This document shows positions 36,923-49,387 of a DNA stretch of 64,000 nt, piece after piece. The notes beneath the pieces were generated by a model, which was not told the DNA's origin, made no database searches, and saw only the letters and a list, made by a program, of their open reading frames with translations. The DNA is taken from the NCBI GenBank assembly GCA_027422505.1, contig JAPQWV010001413.1, positions 25,523 through 89,522 on the forward strand. The letters run 5' to 3'. The position numbers and the translations under genes were made by a program. The first letter of the stretch is position 1, and each line of letters starts with the position of its first letter. The DNA comes from Craterostigma plantagineum. Its lineage: Eukaryota > Streptophyta > Magnoliopsida > Lamiales > Linderniaceae.

Positions 36923-37826
36923 ATGGCAGCATTACTTTACCAGATACTGACTTCATCAGCACTAGTTTCTCAAGGGCTTTACCACCTCATCAGCACGTGC
37001 AAAAACCATTTGAAATCCTCCCGCGATTATGTCGCCAAACCCTACCATCCGTTCCCAACTACCCATCAGTTCTTGAGGCACTTGCAGCTCTACATCGTAA
37101 TCCTCTGTCTCTTCATCGCTCTTATTCACAACCTCGTGATATCATCCTACGCTGATCCCCTTCTTAAGGGCAGCACGCCAGTCCACTTATTCACCTCTCT
37201 GCAGCGCGCCGCCCTCATACTCTCATTCTTAGTTCTTTCCATTGCCCTTCTCCTCTCAGACGCAACGTCCCTCCTCCCAATCCCATCAGAGATCTTCTTC
37301 TCAATGGCCTCAGCTCTCTTCTTCCTCCATTACTTCCTATCCTCTCCTCAGCTTCCCTTCAGACATCTGATCTTCAGGCAGAGTGCAACTCTACATCTGC
37401 ACGAATCTCAGCTCTTTCTTCCTTCATATGCCTTGCCCTGGCGTGTAATGCCAGGCTTTTCATGGCCGATCTTGCGCTTGGTGCCTCGTTTCTCTTGCAG
37501 GGTCTTTGGGCATTTCAGACAGGTCTCTCTCTATATGTTGATGCCTTTATCCCAGAGGGTTGCCACAAGCTGCTTGACGTTGCTAGTGGCATTGAGGGTT
37601 CGACCAAGTGTGAATGGAGGACTCGAAGCTAAGGGCAGTCGCTGTTTTGGACCTCTTCTTTGTTCTCCATGTCTTCTTTGTCCTGATTGTTGTTTTGGTA
37701 ATCTACGGTGTTCTTGCTAGGAGTTTGGGCGTTCGTAGCAGGTTTGGGTCTTATGAATCGTTGCCTAGTGCTGCTGTTGATTCGAATCACATACAGATGA
37801 AGACCATTTCGGGCACTCAGGCCTAA
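36923..37826 (+). CDS. DUF716 (TMEM45-like) multi-pass membrane protein, two frameshifts
   Basis: I chose the ATG at 36,923 (MAALLYQILTSSALVSQGLY). The protein is rich in hydrophobic segments: LYIVILCLFIALIHNLVIS, a LSFLVLSIALLLSDA helix, ALFFLHYFLSS, FICLALACNARLFMADLALG, FLLQGLWAFQTGLSLYVDAF and a final helix with VFFVLIVVLVIYGVLARS. EGCHKLLD and the LQGLWAFQTG stretch are typical of plant DUF716 proteins, whose function is poorly defined. The frame moves near 37,352 (before LQTSDLQAECNST) and near 37,612 (TGGAGG where TGGGAGG is expected), each an apparent one-base deletion. About 301 aa when corrected, the normal length. The 3' flank has a possible UTR intron. Confidence 0.75.
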
Positions 37827-40590
37827 CTTGTGTGTGAGCCTTCATTCTCCGGGTAAAGATATGATATTTTTTCTTGTTATGTGATAACACATGGCACCTA
37901 AGCTAAGACTTTGTGCTTATTATTGCAGAAGACGAAAACACTTGGGAGAGGCTGATGGACCAACCCACGGTTTATCCAAGAAAGTTTTGGTGTATCAGCT
38001 GTTATTAGCTTTGCAGTGTTGTAAGATGATTCTTCTGATATGCATGATTGTTTATTAGAACAGCGAGTTTATTGGAAAATTTTCTGTTAAATCTGTTTTT
38101 CAAAACGCCAGATACATCAATGGAAACTCTCTTTCTCTACTACTCTGTTTCTGATTTTTTTTCATTTGAGTTGCAATCAAGCTTAACTGCGACTTTTCTT
38201 TTTATCAGGAATTATAAATTATATGATCCTCGTGTAACGTCTTCAACGAATGAGACGCCCTTACCTAAGAAATAAGAAATCAATACACATCTTTACTACA
38301 GCCATGCTTTGATTCTCACTTGTGTTGATGATGGTTTTGAGAAGACGACGATCCTTTCTTCTCTCTAACACTTCTCCTTTGAATTCTAACGTCGAATCCC
38401 TTGAAGACGTTTACGACGCTCAGCGCTTACCCAACCATATGGTGGCAGATGTTCGAGAACCTTCTAAACCTATGATCCTTCTTGGGCCTTAGTAGCAGAG
38501 CAGAAAGCTGTGTGTGCATGCAATGAAAATGTAGCAAACCTTAGTTGTTTTATTACACATCACCACGATGATGAATGATAGTGATGATGAAGGGTGCTTA
38601 TAGAAAAGATTACAATCGCCATGGCCCGATGGGCCGTGTATTGAACGCCTTTTGAGTTGCTGCCTAATTTCAGGCCCGTGGCAAAGCCCGTGACAACCGA
38701 TGATGTAGGCGAGGCCTGACATGTGGCGTGGAGACATAGCCAGGCCCGATCGGTCGTGGGAAGGGTTTAAGGTAGCATGAAAAGAGTATGCGAATCGGTA
38801 TAAAGTACCCCAGCTTACTGCGTTTAGAACTCCGTGAATCTCATATTTTAATTTTCTATACTGTATATCCAACACGTTGATCCTTCATGTCTTTGCTGAT
38901 TTAAATTATTATCTAGACGTGTAATTTTTTTAGCGGGTGCTCGTGATGATTCGTAACCATGACTTCTTTCGGCCTGGACAACACTGATACCATGTTGAAT
39001 GGTCAGATCGAATCACACTAGAAGATGTACACCCTCGAAGGTTTCGAATCCACTAAAAGCTCTCCAAAGATCAAATCTTTGAAGCTCATATTCGAATTGG
39101 GCTAAAAAAAACACTAACGTGGTTAGGCTCCCAAATTGGCCGGAAAGCAAATTCAGGCTCCCAACCGTCCGAAGGTTAGGCCCCAAAGTAGGATGCATCA
39201 TCATTCCCGACCCATCGGGTTTAGGGCCCACGCGACCAACCCGTCGGCGGGACCCGCCCGTGCCTATAGGCGATCCTCATGGTTTTCGTGGACGGGTCGT
39301 AGGTGCGGGCTATAACGAGACAAAACTATTGAGTTGAGGTGGTTTTAACTGACGGAGTTATATTTGTATGCATTTTAGTGTTAGCTTATCACCGAATATT
39401 GCGTTTTATCTAACAACATGAACTTCAACGAAATCACAAAAGTCGACAATAATGAATTAAGAAAAATAAGCCCCTTAGCGGCCGTTTGAAGAATCGCAAT
39501 TTATTTTGTCGGTTCTAATTATATAAAAAGAAAAGAACGCAGCATCTCTACTCTAGTGTTTTTTATTATATCATACTACAGTTTACGAACAACATAAAAA
39601 TTGACGACGTAAGATCTTTTACATATACGTATAATATATAACACGAGTCGGAGCTACCTTATGTTTGTAGAAACTAACACCACCGTGTAAATGTTTTCAA
39701 GGGTTTCTATTTGCCAAGGTTAGGTATTCTTTAAAATAAAAATTATACATCGTCCTACCAGTTTTATTAAAAATTTATTTATGTTAGTTTTGTAAGGCTC
39801 AAGTATATACCGTTTGTAAGCATGGACGGCTGGCTCAATACGATGTATTTAGATTTTTTTTCGCAAAAGTATAGCTACAATAGTTAAATATCTAATTGTT
39901 ACTCTTTGCTTTAAGAAACCTCCAACTAACTAACGACGGCATGTCCAACAAAGTGTTATGGGAATGAATTGACCATATCAGTAGTTAGGTATTCAAAGCA
40001 AAATATCACGTTGAAATTGAATGCAAGTCAAAGAGCCTTTTGTCACATCCAAATTGTATCTATTTACTGAATTATGCAGGAAGAAATGATATCCACATAA
40101 TACATATATATCGGCCGAAACCATGAAATATGTGTCAAAATCACTATGATTAACATGAACGATTTGGCAATATCGCCAACCGTACGCCAAATTATTAAGG
40201 TGAAAAGAACTGTTAATGTTGCAACAAACTTTTCATGACTAACTCCAACTTTTCGTGAAGGAAGGAACGTAATTAATGATCATTTCACTCATCGGTACCA
40301 TGTTTACACGAAGTAGTTTAGTTAATCTACTTTTTTGGTACTAATGTGGTTTAACTTTAAGACATCTCCCGTTGAGCAATTTTCTTTGAAGTCCACTCCA
40401 CTGTCAATTGGGGACGCAATTGATAGTTTCCAATAATGAAAAAGTATATTTGCAATTGTGCACAGTCGAAGTTCTCTCACTGCAGAGAAAAACAAGCGAC
40501 TTTTTGACATAATTTTTAATCAAATAAGTTAAAACGAAAGTTATGAAATATAATATAGGTTTTATTGCATGTCAAAATCGCTTTATTGAG
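37827..40590. other. Intergenic region, repeat-like and AT-rich
   Basis: No gene is recognised. On the minus strand, TGTTGGATATACAG at about 38,874 resembles an LTR start and TGGTATCAG near 38,990 resembles a primer-binding site. A matching second LTR was not found. The short open frames here have no recognisable domains. Confidence 0.4.
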
Positions 40591-40597
40591 TTTCTTC

Positions 40598-40605
40598 TAT
40601 AAATA
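40598..40605 (+). promoter_or_regulatory. TATA box of the ARM-repeat gene
   Basis: TATAAATA lies 53-60 bp before the ATG at 40,658. Confidence 0.5.
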
Positions 40606-40657
40606 TAATCCTCGAATATCATCGACCCTCATTATTTACGGCCGTCCTTTCGTCGCC

Positions 40658-42173
40658 ATGGTTTTTTCCTTGGAAGATTCTCTCTCACACACTCGCACGC
40701 ACTCACTCTCAGACTACAAATCGAAACGTTATATCGGCCGGTCCATGCGAACCGCCCGGTCCACGGAATTCACCTCCGGGTTAGTCTCCCAAAATCCCAC
40801 GACGGACTCTCTCATCGATTTCAAGCTCAGCCACCTCTCGACGGCGGCGAACGGAGACGAAACATCGCCTTCGCCTGAGATAGATGAGATTCTAGAAGCT
40901 TCTAGAACCTTCTCCGATTTCTCTTCTTTCCCCAGCGACATCTCCGGCGAGCTCCAACTCCTGGCCTCCCTGCCGGCCGGCCCCGACGGAATGGAGACGG
41001 CGGTTCGGTTTCCGAGGTCGAACCGTGTTATGGGTTTTTAGAAAGGGAGAATTTTTCCACGGAAATTATCGAAAGCATTTCGCCGGAGGATTTGCAGCCC
41101 ACCGTCAAGCTCTGCGTCGACTGCTTGGAGTCTCCTTCTTTGGCCGTGAGGAGATCCGCGGCGGCGAAACTGCGGTTGCTGGCCAAGAACCGCGCCGACA
41201 ACCGCGTCTTGATCTGCGATTCCGGCGCCGTGCAGGCGCTGGTCCCTCTCCTACGCTGTCCAGACCCGTCGACCCAGGAGCACGCCGTCACGGCGCTGCT
41301 GAACCTGTCCCTCCACGACCAAACGCGGCGCGTGGTCGCACGCGCCCCAGATTCCGTCAAGTCGCTCGTCCACGTCCTCAAGGCCGGCACGGAGACCTCG
41401 AAGCAGAACGCCGCCTGCGCCTTGCTGAGCCTTTCGCTGCTCGACGACTGCTACAAGCTCTCCATAGGAGCTTCCGGCGCGATTCCGCCGCTGGTGCGGC
41501 TTCTGACGAGCGGCGCCGACCGCGGCAAGAAGGACGCGCTGACGGCCCTCTACAAGCTCTGCGGCGTTAGGCCGAACAAAGAGAGGGCGGTCAACGCCGG
41601 CGCAGTGAGGGGGTTGGTGGGTTTGGTCGAAGGAGGAGAGGTTGGCCTGGCCGAGAAAGCCATGGTGGTGATGAGCAGCTTGGCGGCGGTGGAGGTTGGG
41701 AGGACGACGATCGTCGGCGAAGGAGGTATCGCGGCGTGGTGGAGGTGGTTGAAGGTGGCCGGAGTTTGAAGGGCAAGGAGTTTGCCGTCATGGCCTTGTT
41801 GGAGATTTGCAGGGAAAGTTTCGCCGGCAGAAGCGTCCTCATCGGAGAAGGTGGGATTCCGCCGCTGGTCGCCTTGTCACAGAATGGGACGACTAAGGCG
41901 AAGCACATGGTAGGTTCGCTTTTGGTTTTTGTTTTCTTCTTCTTTTTAATTTAGTTTTATTTATTAGATTTTTTAAGAAGAAATTTCGACTGTAGCTTTC
42001 GTTAGATAGATGCGATCGATGGAGATGGACTACTGTTAAAAGTTGAATTAAAAAGATGCCATTTTTATCACACAGCTTCGTTTTTATTATTTATTCTTGT
42101 ATCATTTCAGGCTGAAAAACTTCTCGCATGCTTGAGAGAATCAAGACAAGAAGCTTCGTCATCAAGTAGTTAG
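40658..42173 (+). CDS. ARM-repeat protein related to U-box E3 ligases (no U-box), two frameshifts
   Basis: Exon 1 is 40658-41909 and exon 2 is 42111-42173. The N-terminus MVFSLEDSLSHTRTHS and KRYIGRSMRTARS match the plant ARM-repeat subfamily of Arabidopsis At4g16490, which resembles PUB4-type proteins but lacks the U-box. Repeated armadillo helices follow: SPEDLQPTVKLCVDCLES, AAAKLRLLAKNRADNRVLI, EHAVTALLNLSLHD, GTETSKQNAACALLSLSLL, GAIPPLVRLL, GKKDALTALYKLC and KGKEFAVMALLEIC. They form a solenoid for protein binding. The reading frame shifts near 41,030-41,040 (before the ERENFSTEII segment) and near 41,738 (GCGTGGTGG where GCGTTGGTGG is expected). Both look like one-base deletions. About 440 aa when corrected. 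Confidence 0.8.
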
Positions 42174-43013
42174 AATGGAGAAAAAGTAAATATTACTTAC
42201 GCGATTTATATAATCAACTTACAATGCTTTTGGATTGGTTTGCTTTTTGTTTGTATATAGGAGGAGATACTTGATTTCATTCGTCACTTGTATTTGTATA
42301 TATGGTCAATGTAGTGGTGTTGTTTCGATAGTTTTGAGAGAGAAAGTAACAATATAGAGATAGAATAAAGCTTTTAGATAAGGGATTAAAGAGCTGACCT
42401 TTTTATTTTTTTATAGTTGACTTTGTTCTATGAAGGGGTGTTTGCGTGTGGCTTTTGATAGTTTGATCGCTTTTGCTTGTTTGGGTAGCTTTTAGTACCA
42501 TTTTGGACTGTGGAATCCTTCCTTGATTTTGTTAGGAGATGTCCGAGCTCTTTGTGGTTAGAATAATATACATGTTCTTTTAATGATATCTTTCTCATTT
42601 TCCTGGGATAATCATAGGTTGCCAAATGGAAGTTTTGACGTTTAAGTAAGATTATCAACTTAAAGACAATGAAAGAAACTGCTTTAATTTTAACCAAAGG
42701 GCAATGCAACAAAATAATTTGTAAATAATAAACAAAAGTAACGTGAACATGGTTGAACAAATGCACCCACCAACCAAACATAAACCAGCAAATCACTTCA
42801 AGGGTAGGGGAAGGAAGGATTAATCTATTTTCCTTTATTTTGATTTTTAGTGGGTTTTGATCTTTGTGACGCATACGTTGCATTGTACTATTGGGAAATA
42901 AAAAAATAATAATAAATTGAGGATTATTTATCTGCAATAAATCCTGGTATTTACTAAAATAAATTTTTTGATTAGCAGAAAACGTTAACCAACTCCGTAA
43001 TACTTTAGCAAGG

Positions 43014-43420
43014 GGATTACAGAAAAATACCCATTTATAAAAAATTCGCAAGTCAGACCCCTGTCAGGTTTTTTTATATGCAGGTACCTGTTAGAATAAA
43101 ATTTTGCAGATTGGTACCCGTTCCGCCGCAAGTACGTCATAGAACACATTTAGGTACCATATGGAAACATATTGTGGTACGTTATACAGTAAGAAATGGT
43201 ACATCATACTACACATTAAGGTACCATATAGACCGTATATAGGTACCATATGTGGGTACCATATATACACGTGATATGATACTTAATACATATACAGAAA
43301 GGTACGTCAAGACTGGAAAAATGGTACGCACAATCGAACGTGTACTTATATGAAAATTTTTCTGACAGGGGTCTGACTTGCAAATTTTTTATATAAATGG
43401 GTATTTTTCTGTAGATTACC
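43014..43420. mobile_element. MITE with ~60-bp terminal inverted repeats and GGTACCATAT sub-repeats
   Basis: The left end GGATTACAGAAAAATACCC and the right end (reverse complement GGTAATCTACAGAAAAATA) are inverted copies. Homology continues through CAGAAAAATACCCATTTAT and GTCAGACCCCTGTCAG. The ~270-bp interior contains multiple GGTACCATAT-type motifs. No coding capacity and no clear target-site duplication. The interval 42,174-43,970 otherwise has no gene. Confidence 0.75.
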
Positions 43421-43443
43421 GTTCTAGTAATGATAGATAAGTA

Positions 43444-43697
43444 CTCTCGTCCCACTTATTTCTTCTCATCTTTCTATTCGGGCTTCCCACATAATTCTTC
43501 CATTTCTATTTTTGGAAATTATCCCACTGATTAACTAATTACACTATAATATACAAAAAAGTCTTCTTGATTTGCGTGTCTACTAATAACTTTTCTCTCT
43601 CTATACCTCAAAAGGTGTACTATAATATTAAAATAATGTAATTTTTTTAATCTCGTGCCCGCTCATCTTTGGGAAGAAATAGCCGGGACGGAGGTAG
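43444..43697. mobile_element. Stowaway-like MITE
   Basis: It begins CTCTCGTCCCACTTATTTCT and ends with sequence whose reverse complement is CTACCTCCGTCCCGGCTATTTCT. It is flanked by TA dinucleotides on both sides and is about 254 bp long. TA target duplication and CTCCGTCCC termini are the Tc1/mariner-derived Stowaway hallmarks. It lies just 24 bp from the preceding MITE. Confidence 0.7.
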
Positions 43698-43972
43698 TAT
43701 TAAATTTTGCCAACTTCTGATATTATGGGGCAAAAATTTTAAAGGCTAATAGTATGTGGGCCGTTTTCACAAGCGAAGATAAAAATCAACCTCAATTTTT
43801 GGGTTTCTTTCTGTAATTTGCAGTTGCAGATAAAAGGAATAGAAAAGTATGAACTGTAAAGAATGGGTTTGAAGTTTGAACTACAAAATGCATTTCCGCT
43901 TGTATAGCGTTTGAAAATATAAAAGCATCGTCTTCTCTGTCACAGTGCTTCGTTTGCTCAAAGCAGATCTGA

Positions 43973-46900
43973 ATGGCCATAGTTTCAGAAGATCAACGAG
44001 GCGACGATCCACTAACCAGCTGCCTCTTGTATGCAGAATACTAAATTTTACATTTTTCATCCTTTGGATTTAAATTTTATTGATAATTGCTTGCTCCGTT
44101 TTGTTACTGAACATCTTTATTATTGAAAGGCATATCGACAAAGCATTGGCAAGTAAAAATTGGAGGATTTGGACGTTTTGACTTCTAATTGTGTCCATGC
44201 GTTCAAGTCCGATCTGCGGTACAGAGATGATCTCAGGTTCCTCAGAGTTTGTTTCCTCTATGTAAGAATTAAGCTGCATATATCCTTAGGGCACTTTTTC
44301 TGATTGTTTTCTGCCTTTATTTGAGTACTCCAAATGTTTAATCACGGATTCAGCTTGTTGCCAGTATGAAATTTTGTTTTGGAGTTATGGTACTCTTTCT
44401 CAAAGTCGGTGATAGGTTTTGTACAATTGTCTTTGTTTTTCAATCATAAGAAAAATTGATGGGAAAAAACGATAGTTTTAATTTAAGACTTGTGTTGGGT
44501 GGTTTGCAGATGGATAGTAGTGAAGATTACGAGAGTATTTTCCGAGAAATGGTTATGCATAAAATATGTATAGGCAGCAGCGCTATGCTTTATGAGAATT
44601 TCGCTTTATTTCTGGAAGCCAAAGGGAGGTTGATCGATGCTTCTTCAATTTATAACCTTGGCATCAAAAGGTATCCTTATTCTTCTATAAATATAGATTA
44701 TGTGTGCAATCAATTTCTTGAAGCAAGCTTTGATGAAAATGATAATGTGTTCTTGCACTTTAGAAATGCTCAGCCACTGGAGAGATTGAAGAGAGCCCAT
44801 GTCTTATTTCTCGAGAGAATCTCAGAGCAGCTACTAATGGTGGCTCCTATCAAACGGTATGTAGTTTATTTCATATGAAATAATTGCAAGCATTTCCCTT
44901 TACGTGGTTCAGTTAATGATTAGATCATTTTTGTCAAAAGCGATAACAAAGCAGATGAGACATCAGGATATATCACATTTCTTCATTATTTGAATGCTTA
45001 AGAAGTAAGCTGAATTTCGCTGCAGGTGAACAATGATGATTCGGTGGACTCCACTGATGCTTCAGTCAATCCATGGAATATCACAATCATAAAAAGTTTT
45101 CTTCAGAAGCTGAATGCACAAGTGGTTAAATATGAGGTATGGGAAAATCCGCAAACTAAAGTTATAACTTAGTTGCTGCTTTCATCAAAGATGTGAAGTT
45201 GCTTATGTTCAGGGTTACCATGCAAGAAACAGGGCATATCCCGGAAAGTCACTATTCAACTTGCTCAAATCAGCTAGGAACAAAGTCATTGATATCGGTA
45301 ACTGAATTTTGTTTCCGATGCACTTCATACACACCTCTTAGTCATTTCAGTTGAAGTCTTGAGAAGAAATTGAACTTGGAATATCCAGTTCACTCGTAAC
45401 CATCGGTATTCCAAACATCATATCATATATTGTACTTTGTGTAGCAGAACTCAAAGTCCTCCTAGCCTGTCTTCTTCTTCCGCATCGGGCTTTTCCCGAT
45501 TTTCTATGGAATAAATAGCTGCATTGGTTCTACAAACTCTTTACATCCTGCGGCCTTACTCTGATTCTTAAATTGATTCATATAGGTGGTGAGAACTATC
45601 AGATCAAAGGATGTGCAGGAAAAGGTGGATTTGGTCAAGTGTATAAAGCATTTGTTGACAGTAATCCTGATAATGTCGTCGCCCTTAAGGTAACCATCCT
45701 CATTGTCATGTTCTTCCAGTTAGGCTGCGTACGTGAAATATGGATTGATGCAATACTTCCAATTACAGGTTCAAAAGCCACCATTTCCCTGGGAGTTCCA
45801 TATCTACCGTCAGCTCGACTTGCGTATACCTGAAAAAGAAGTACGTGAATACGGTGAAAACAATCCAAGTTCTCATTTTGTTGTCCACTACTATAATTGG
45901 AATATGTTGACATGAGATGTGCGTACTCGTGTACGTATCTTTCAGAAACTTCTATTACAAAGCCACTGATAATGCCTTGTCACTTGACTTGCAGAGGAAG
46001 TGTTTGGCTTTGCTCAGAGATTGCATCTCTACTCTGACTACAGCGTGCTGGTCTGTGATTATTTAGCTCATGGTACACTGCAGGTTGAGAAGCTAATCGC
46101 AGTTGTTTTTTGTCGGTACTTCGAAATGTTCCCCCTCACAACTACGCGTCTCACATTACTTCCTAACAGGATGCGATAAATTCTCACGTTGTCAAAGGTG
46201 TGGGTATGGACGAATTGTTGTGCGTGTATTACACCATAGAAATGCTTCACATTCTTGAGGTTCTGCACAGTGCCAGGATTATTCATGGTGATTTCAAACC
46301 CGATAATTTACTCGTTAGGTATTCCAGGTAAAGTATCACCATCTATATGCCAAAATACCCCTTACTAAAAATAAAACCATTCTCTAACAACATATATTTT
46401 CAGGGATCATCCAACGCAAAATGAAAACGATTTCGTCCTTCGGTCAGGACTGTGGCACGATCAGGTATCTTTAATCTACATCACATCACGATACATTCAT
46501 CAGCCGTTAAAATTATATCCTACCTAAATTCAGGGATTATGCCTTGTTGACTGGGGAAAAGGAATAGACATGACCCTATTCCCCGAAGACATAAAATTTA
46601 CTGGAGACAGTAGAACGTCTGGCTTTCGCTGCGTGGAAATGCAAGAAAAGAAGCCTTGGACATTTCAGGTACCATTTTTCTAACAGCTTCCAAAAACTCG
46701 AGCGATCCCTTTTACTATACACTTACTCCACGCACGATACGGCGCAGGTGGACTTATATGGGCTGTGCGTTATAGTTAATATGATGCTTCAAGGTTCGTT
46801 TATGGAGATTGAGAAAGGAGCGTCGCGCGACGGTAGATACCTTTACCGTCCCAAATTACATTACAAAAGGTAAAATGCATCATCGTTTTTCTCATATTCT

Positions 46901-47142
46901 CGCGATGATTCCGAGGCCATTTTACTTGAGTGTACTTAAAAATTTGATTTAGATATTGGAAAGTGGAGCTTTGGGAAGATCTGTTCGCGAAGTTACTGAA
47001 CGTTGATCCCGACGAGGATCACATGAAGCTGTTGCAGCCTTTGAGAGAGTCGTTTCAGGACTACATAGCCTCGGATCAGAAGCTGATTAAGAAGCTTATG
47101 GAATTGCTGATCAAGCAAAAAACTTCTCTGTGTTCATCTTAG
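43973..47142 (+). CDS. BUB1: BUB1 spindle-checkpoint kinase, 14 exons, one frameshift
   Basis: Exons: 43973-44028, 44130-44261, 44510-44670, 44764-44860, 45026-45136, 45213-45297, 45586-45689, 45769-45840, 45997-46083, 46170-46327, 46404-46464, 46534-46668, 46748-46869 and 46953-47142. The product is about 523 aa, close to plant BUB1. The N-terminal Mad3/BUB1 TPR-like region has DLRYRDDLRFLRVCFLY, YESIFREMVMHKICIG, LYENFALFLEAKGR, IYNLGIKRNAQPLERLK. The kinase domain has GKGGFGQVYK, VVALKVQKPPFPWEF, HGDFKPDNLLV (catalytic loop), LVDWGKGIDMTLFP (in place of DFG) and DLYGLCVIVNMMLQG. BUB1 acts at kinetochores in mitosis and phosphorylates histone H2A. The only lesion is a missing base near 44,155 between ALASKN and LEDLDVLTSN. 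The exon 9 acceptor is a tandem CAG/AG; only the second keeps the frame. Confidence 0.92.
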
Positions 47143-47884
47143 GACGAAAGAGATTCTCTCATGTTGTTAAGATGAGAGCAGTGAATTGAAGACAAGTATC
47201 TTAATTAAGCTTTGTCCAAGATTATATGTACTCCCATGTTGTCAGACTTCATAGACCAGTGCAAAATGAAAAGGACCATGTATTCTCAAGATTCAAGAAC
47301 AGAAATCTAGTATTTGTTGATACATAAATGGGCATTGAAGACTTTTAGCTTCCAACTCAAGAGCTACTTAAATAGTTAATTAAATGAGGTGAAGTTAATC
47401 CCAAAATTACTAATCTTGTTTTTCTCTTAAATATTCCTTTGAAATTAAATAATCTTGTTTGCTCATCATCTGGCAAGACAATGTGTTTTGTAAAATTGGT
47501 GTTTCACACACTTTGGTGCTTTCCTCTTCATTTTTCTTGCTCCTTTTCAACGGGTCAACGAAGAAGTGCACGTAAGTAAACTTGCGAGCTTTTTGGAAGC
47601 TTACTGCGGATGGTGAACTAGGGTTTCATTTTCGAAAGGGGAAGAGGAAGTAACTGACAATTCAGTCCGAAGTCACCGAAGCTTTCACGTAAACGATTTC
47701 ATACTCTGCTTCATAATGGTTCGTTATATGCTAGTTTCAAATTGTTAGCTAGCGTTGGATCTTGCTGTTGATGTAATTTAGACTGTCTGATCCAAGTTTT
47801 TTTACTGTTGCCTATGGAATTTCAATTCATCTGCTCAATTTGCGCGCGCGCATGTGTGTTTGTGTTCTATTGAAGTTTGGAAGC

Positions 47885-49387
47885 ATGTTGGATCGAGCTC
47901 GTTCCCCATCAGAAAGTGCCAGTTCAAGAGAAACTTTGCCCGCCGGCAATTCTCTGTTCTCCAAGAAAATGGAGGGAGAAAAAGATACAGAAAACATTTC
48001 TGCCGAGCAGTCAGTCGTACGCCATGCCTTGAGCTCCGATAAGATGTCCCTAAGTGATATTGCCTCAGAGAGAGTTGAAATCATGGCAGAACGAATGACG
48101 AATCTCCCAGACGAATAAGACGTGTTTAAGAACGAGCTCCGTGCTTTCCTTGAAGGCCCGAGCAGTGCTCGGCAGACAGACGAGTTCTTGTCTTTGCAGA
48201 AATTGGTTCGTAGTCGAGGCGATCTGACGTATCAAATGCTGACCTCAGCCCACAGAGTTCAGCTGGAAATCTTAGTCTCGATAAAGACAGGGATACAGGC
48301 GTTCTTGCATCCTAGGGTCAGCCTTTCCCAAGCTTCTCTCATCGATATTTTCTTGTACAAGAAGTGCAGGAATGTAGCCTGTGGAAGCCCATTGCCAGCA
48401 GAGGAATGTACTTGCGAGCTCTGCTGTAAGAGAAAGGGTTCTGCAACCTATGCATGTGCACGATCTGCAACAAGTTTGATTTCGAAGTCGACACCTGTCG
48501 GTGGATAGGGTGCGATTCATGCTCTCACTGGACCCACGCTGACTGTGCTACTCGCCATGGACAGATTGGCATGGGCTCTTGTAATAAAAATGGGGTGAGG
48601 TCAATGGAGATGCTCTTTAGGTGCCGAGCATGTAGTAACACGTCTGAGTTGTTTGGTTGGGTGAAAGACATTTTCGAGCACTGCGCACTGAGTTGGGACA
48701 AGGATGCTTTGGTCCGAGAGTTGGGCCATGTTAGTAGGATTTTCCGAGGTAGTGAAGATGCGAAAGGTAGGAAGCTTCTGTGGAAGTGCGAGGAGATCGT
48801 TGAGAGATTGAGGTGTGGCTACGTTATTGAACCTAATCCTTGTAGTGCAATCTTGGCGTTCTTCCATGGTAAAATTCTTGCTTCTTTTTTGAGTTTACGC
48901 ATCTTTGTTAAAAGATTTATATGTTCGTTCGATGTAGCATCGTTCATGGTTTTTTTTTTAAGAAATCGACGGAGAAAAGAACCAAGAACCAGACGAATCT
49001 GAAAGAGCGACCTCTCCTAGGATAGCATTAGACAGAATCGCGGAGGTTGTTCATGAAGCTGTTAGAAAAATGGGTATGGTTGCTGAAGAAAAGGCTCGGG
49101 CGGTGAAGAGATCTCGGTTAGCCGTAGAAGCATGCGTAGAAGAGCTCAATGACAAAGCCCGAGAAGTTGCTGAGCTTAAGACGGAAAGGCAGAGGAAGAA
49201 GACGCAAGTCGAAGAGCTAGACAGCATCGTACGTCTCAAAATGGCTGAAGCTGAGATGTTCTATATGAAGGCCGATGAGGCTAGAAGAGAAGCTGATAGG
49301 TTACATAGGATGTTTGCTCAGGCAAATACAGAGAGGCCTGAAGAAGATTATGCGAGTCAGTATCTTAAGAAGTACTTTGCTGGTTAG
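47885..49387 (+). CDS. OBERON3/4-like PHD-finger protein, short N-terminus, two lesions
   Basis: Exons are 47885-48868 and 48963-49387, about 469 aa. Motifs match the OBERON3/4 (TITANIA) group: MSLSDIASERVEIMAERMTN, DVFKNELRAFLEG, AHRVQLEILVSIKTGIQAFL, LIDIFLYKKCRNVACG and CTCELCCKRKGFCNLCMC. Next come CRWIGCDSCSHWTHADCA (PHD finger, zinc ligands intact), MLFRCRACSNTSELFGW, a VSRIFRGSEDAKGRKL segment and a C-terminal coiled coil (EEKARAVKRSRLAVEACVEE onwards). OBE proteins are nuclear chromatin readers needed for embryonic root and meristem fate. Known OBE3/4 proteins are considerably longer, with a large N-terminal region not found here. Lesions are an in-frame TAA at 48,116-48,118 before DVFKNELR, and a one-base shift near 48,439 just before GFCNLC. 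Confidence 0.82.

Noticed and set aside
38485..39000. TRIM retrotransposon on the minus strand
   Set aside because: An LTR-like start and a PBS-like motif were seen, but the sequences that should be the two LTRs do not match each other.
42428..43051. 207-codon minus-strand open frame
   Set aside because: It has no recognisable domain, has the Lys/Ile/Phe composition of AT-rich noncoding DNA, and overlaps one end of a MITE.
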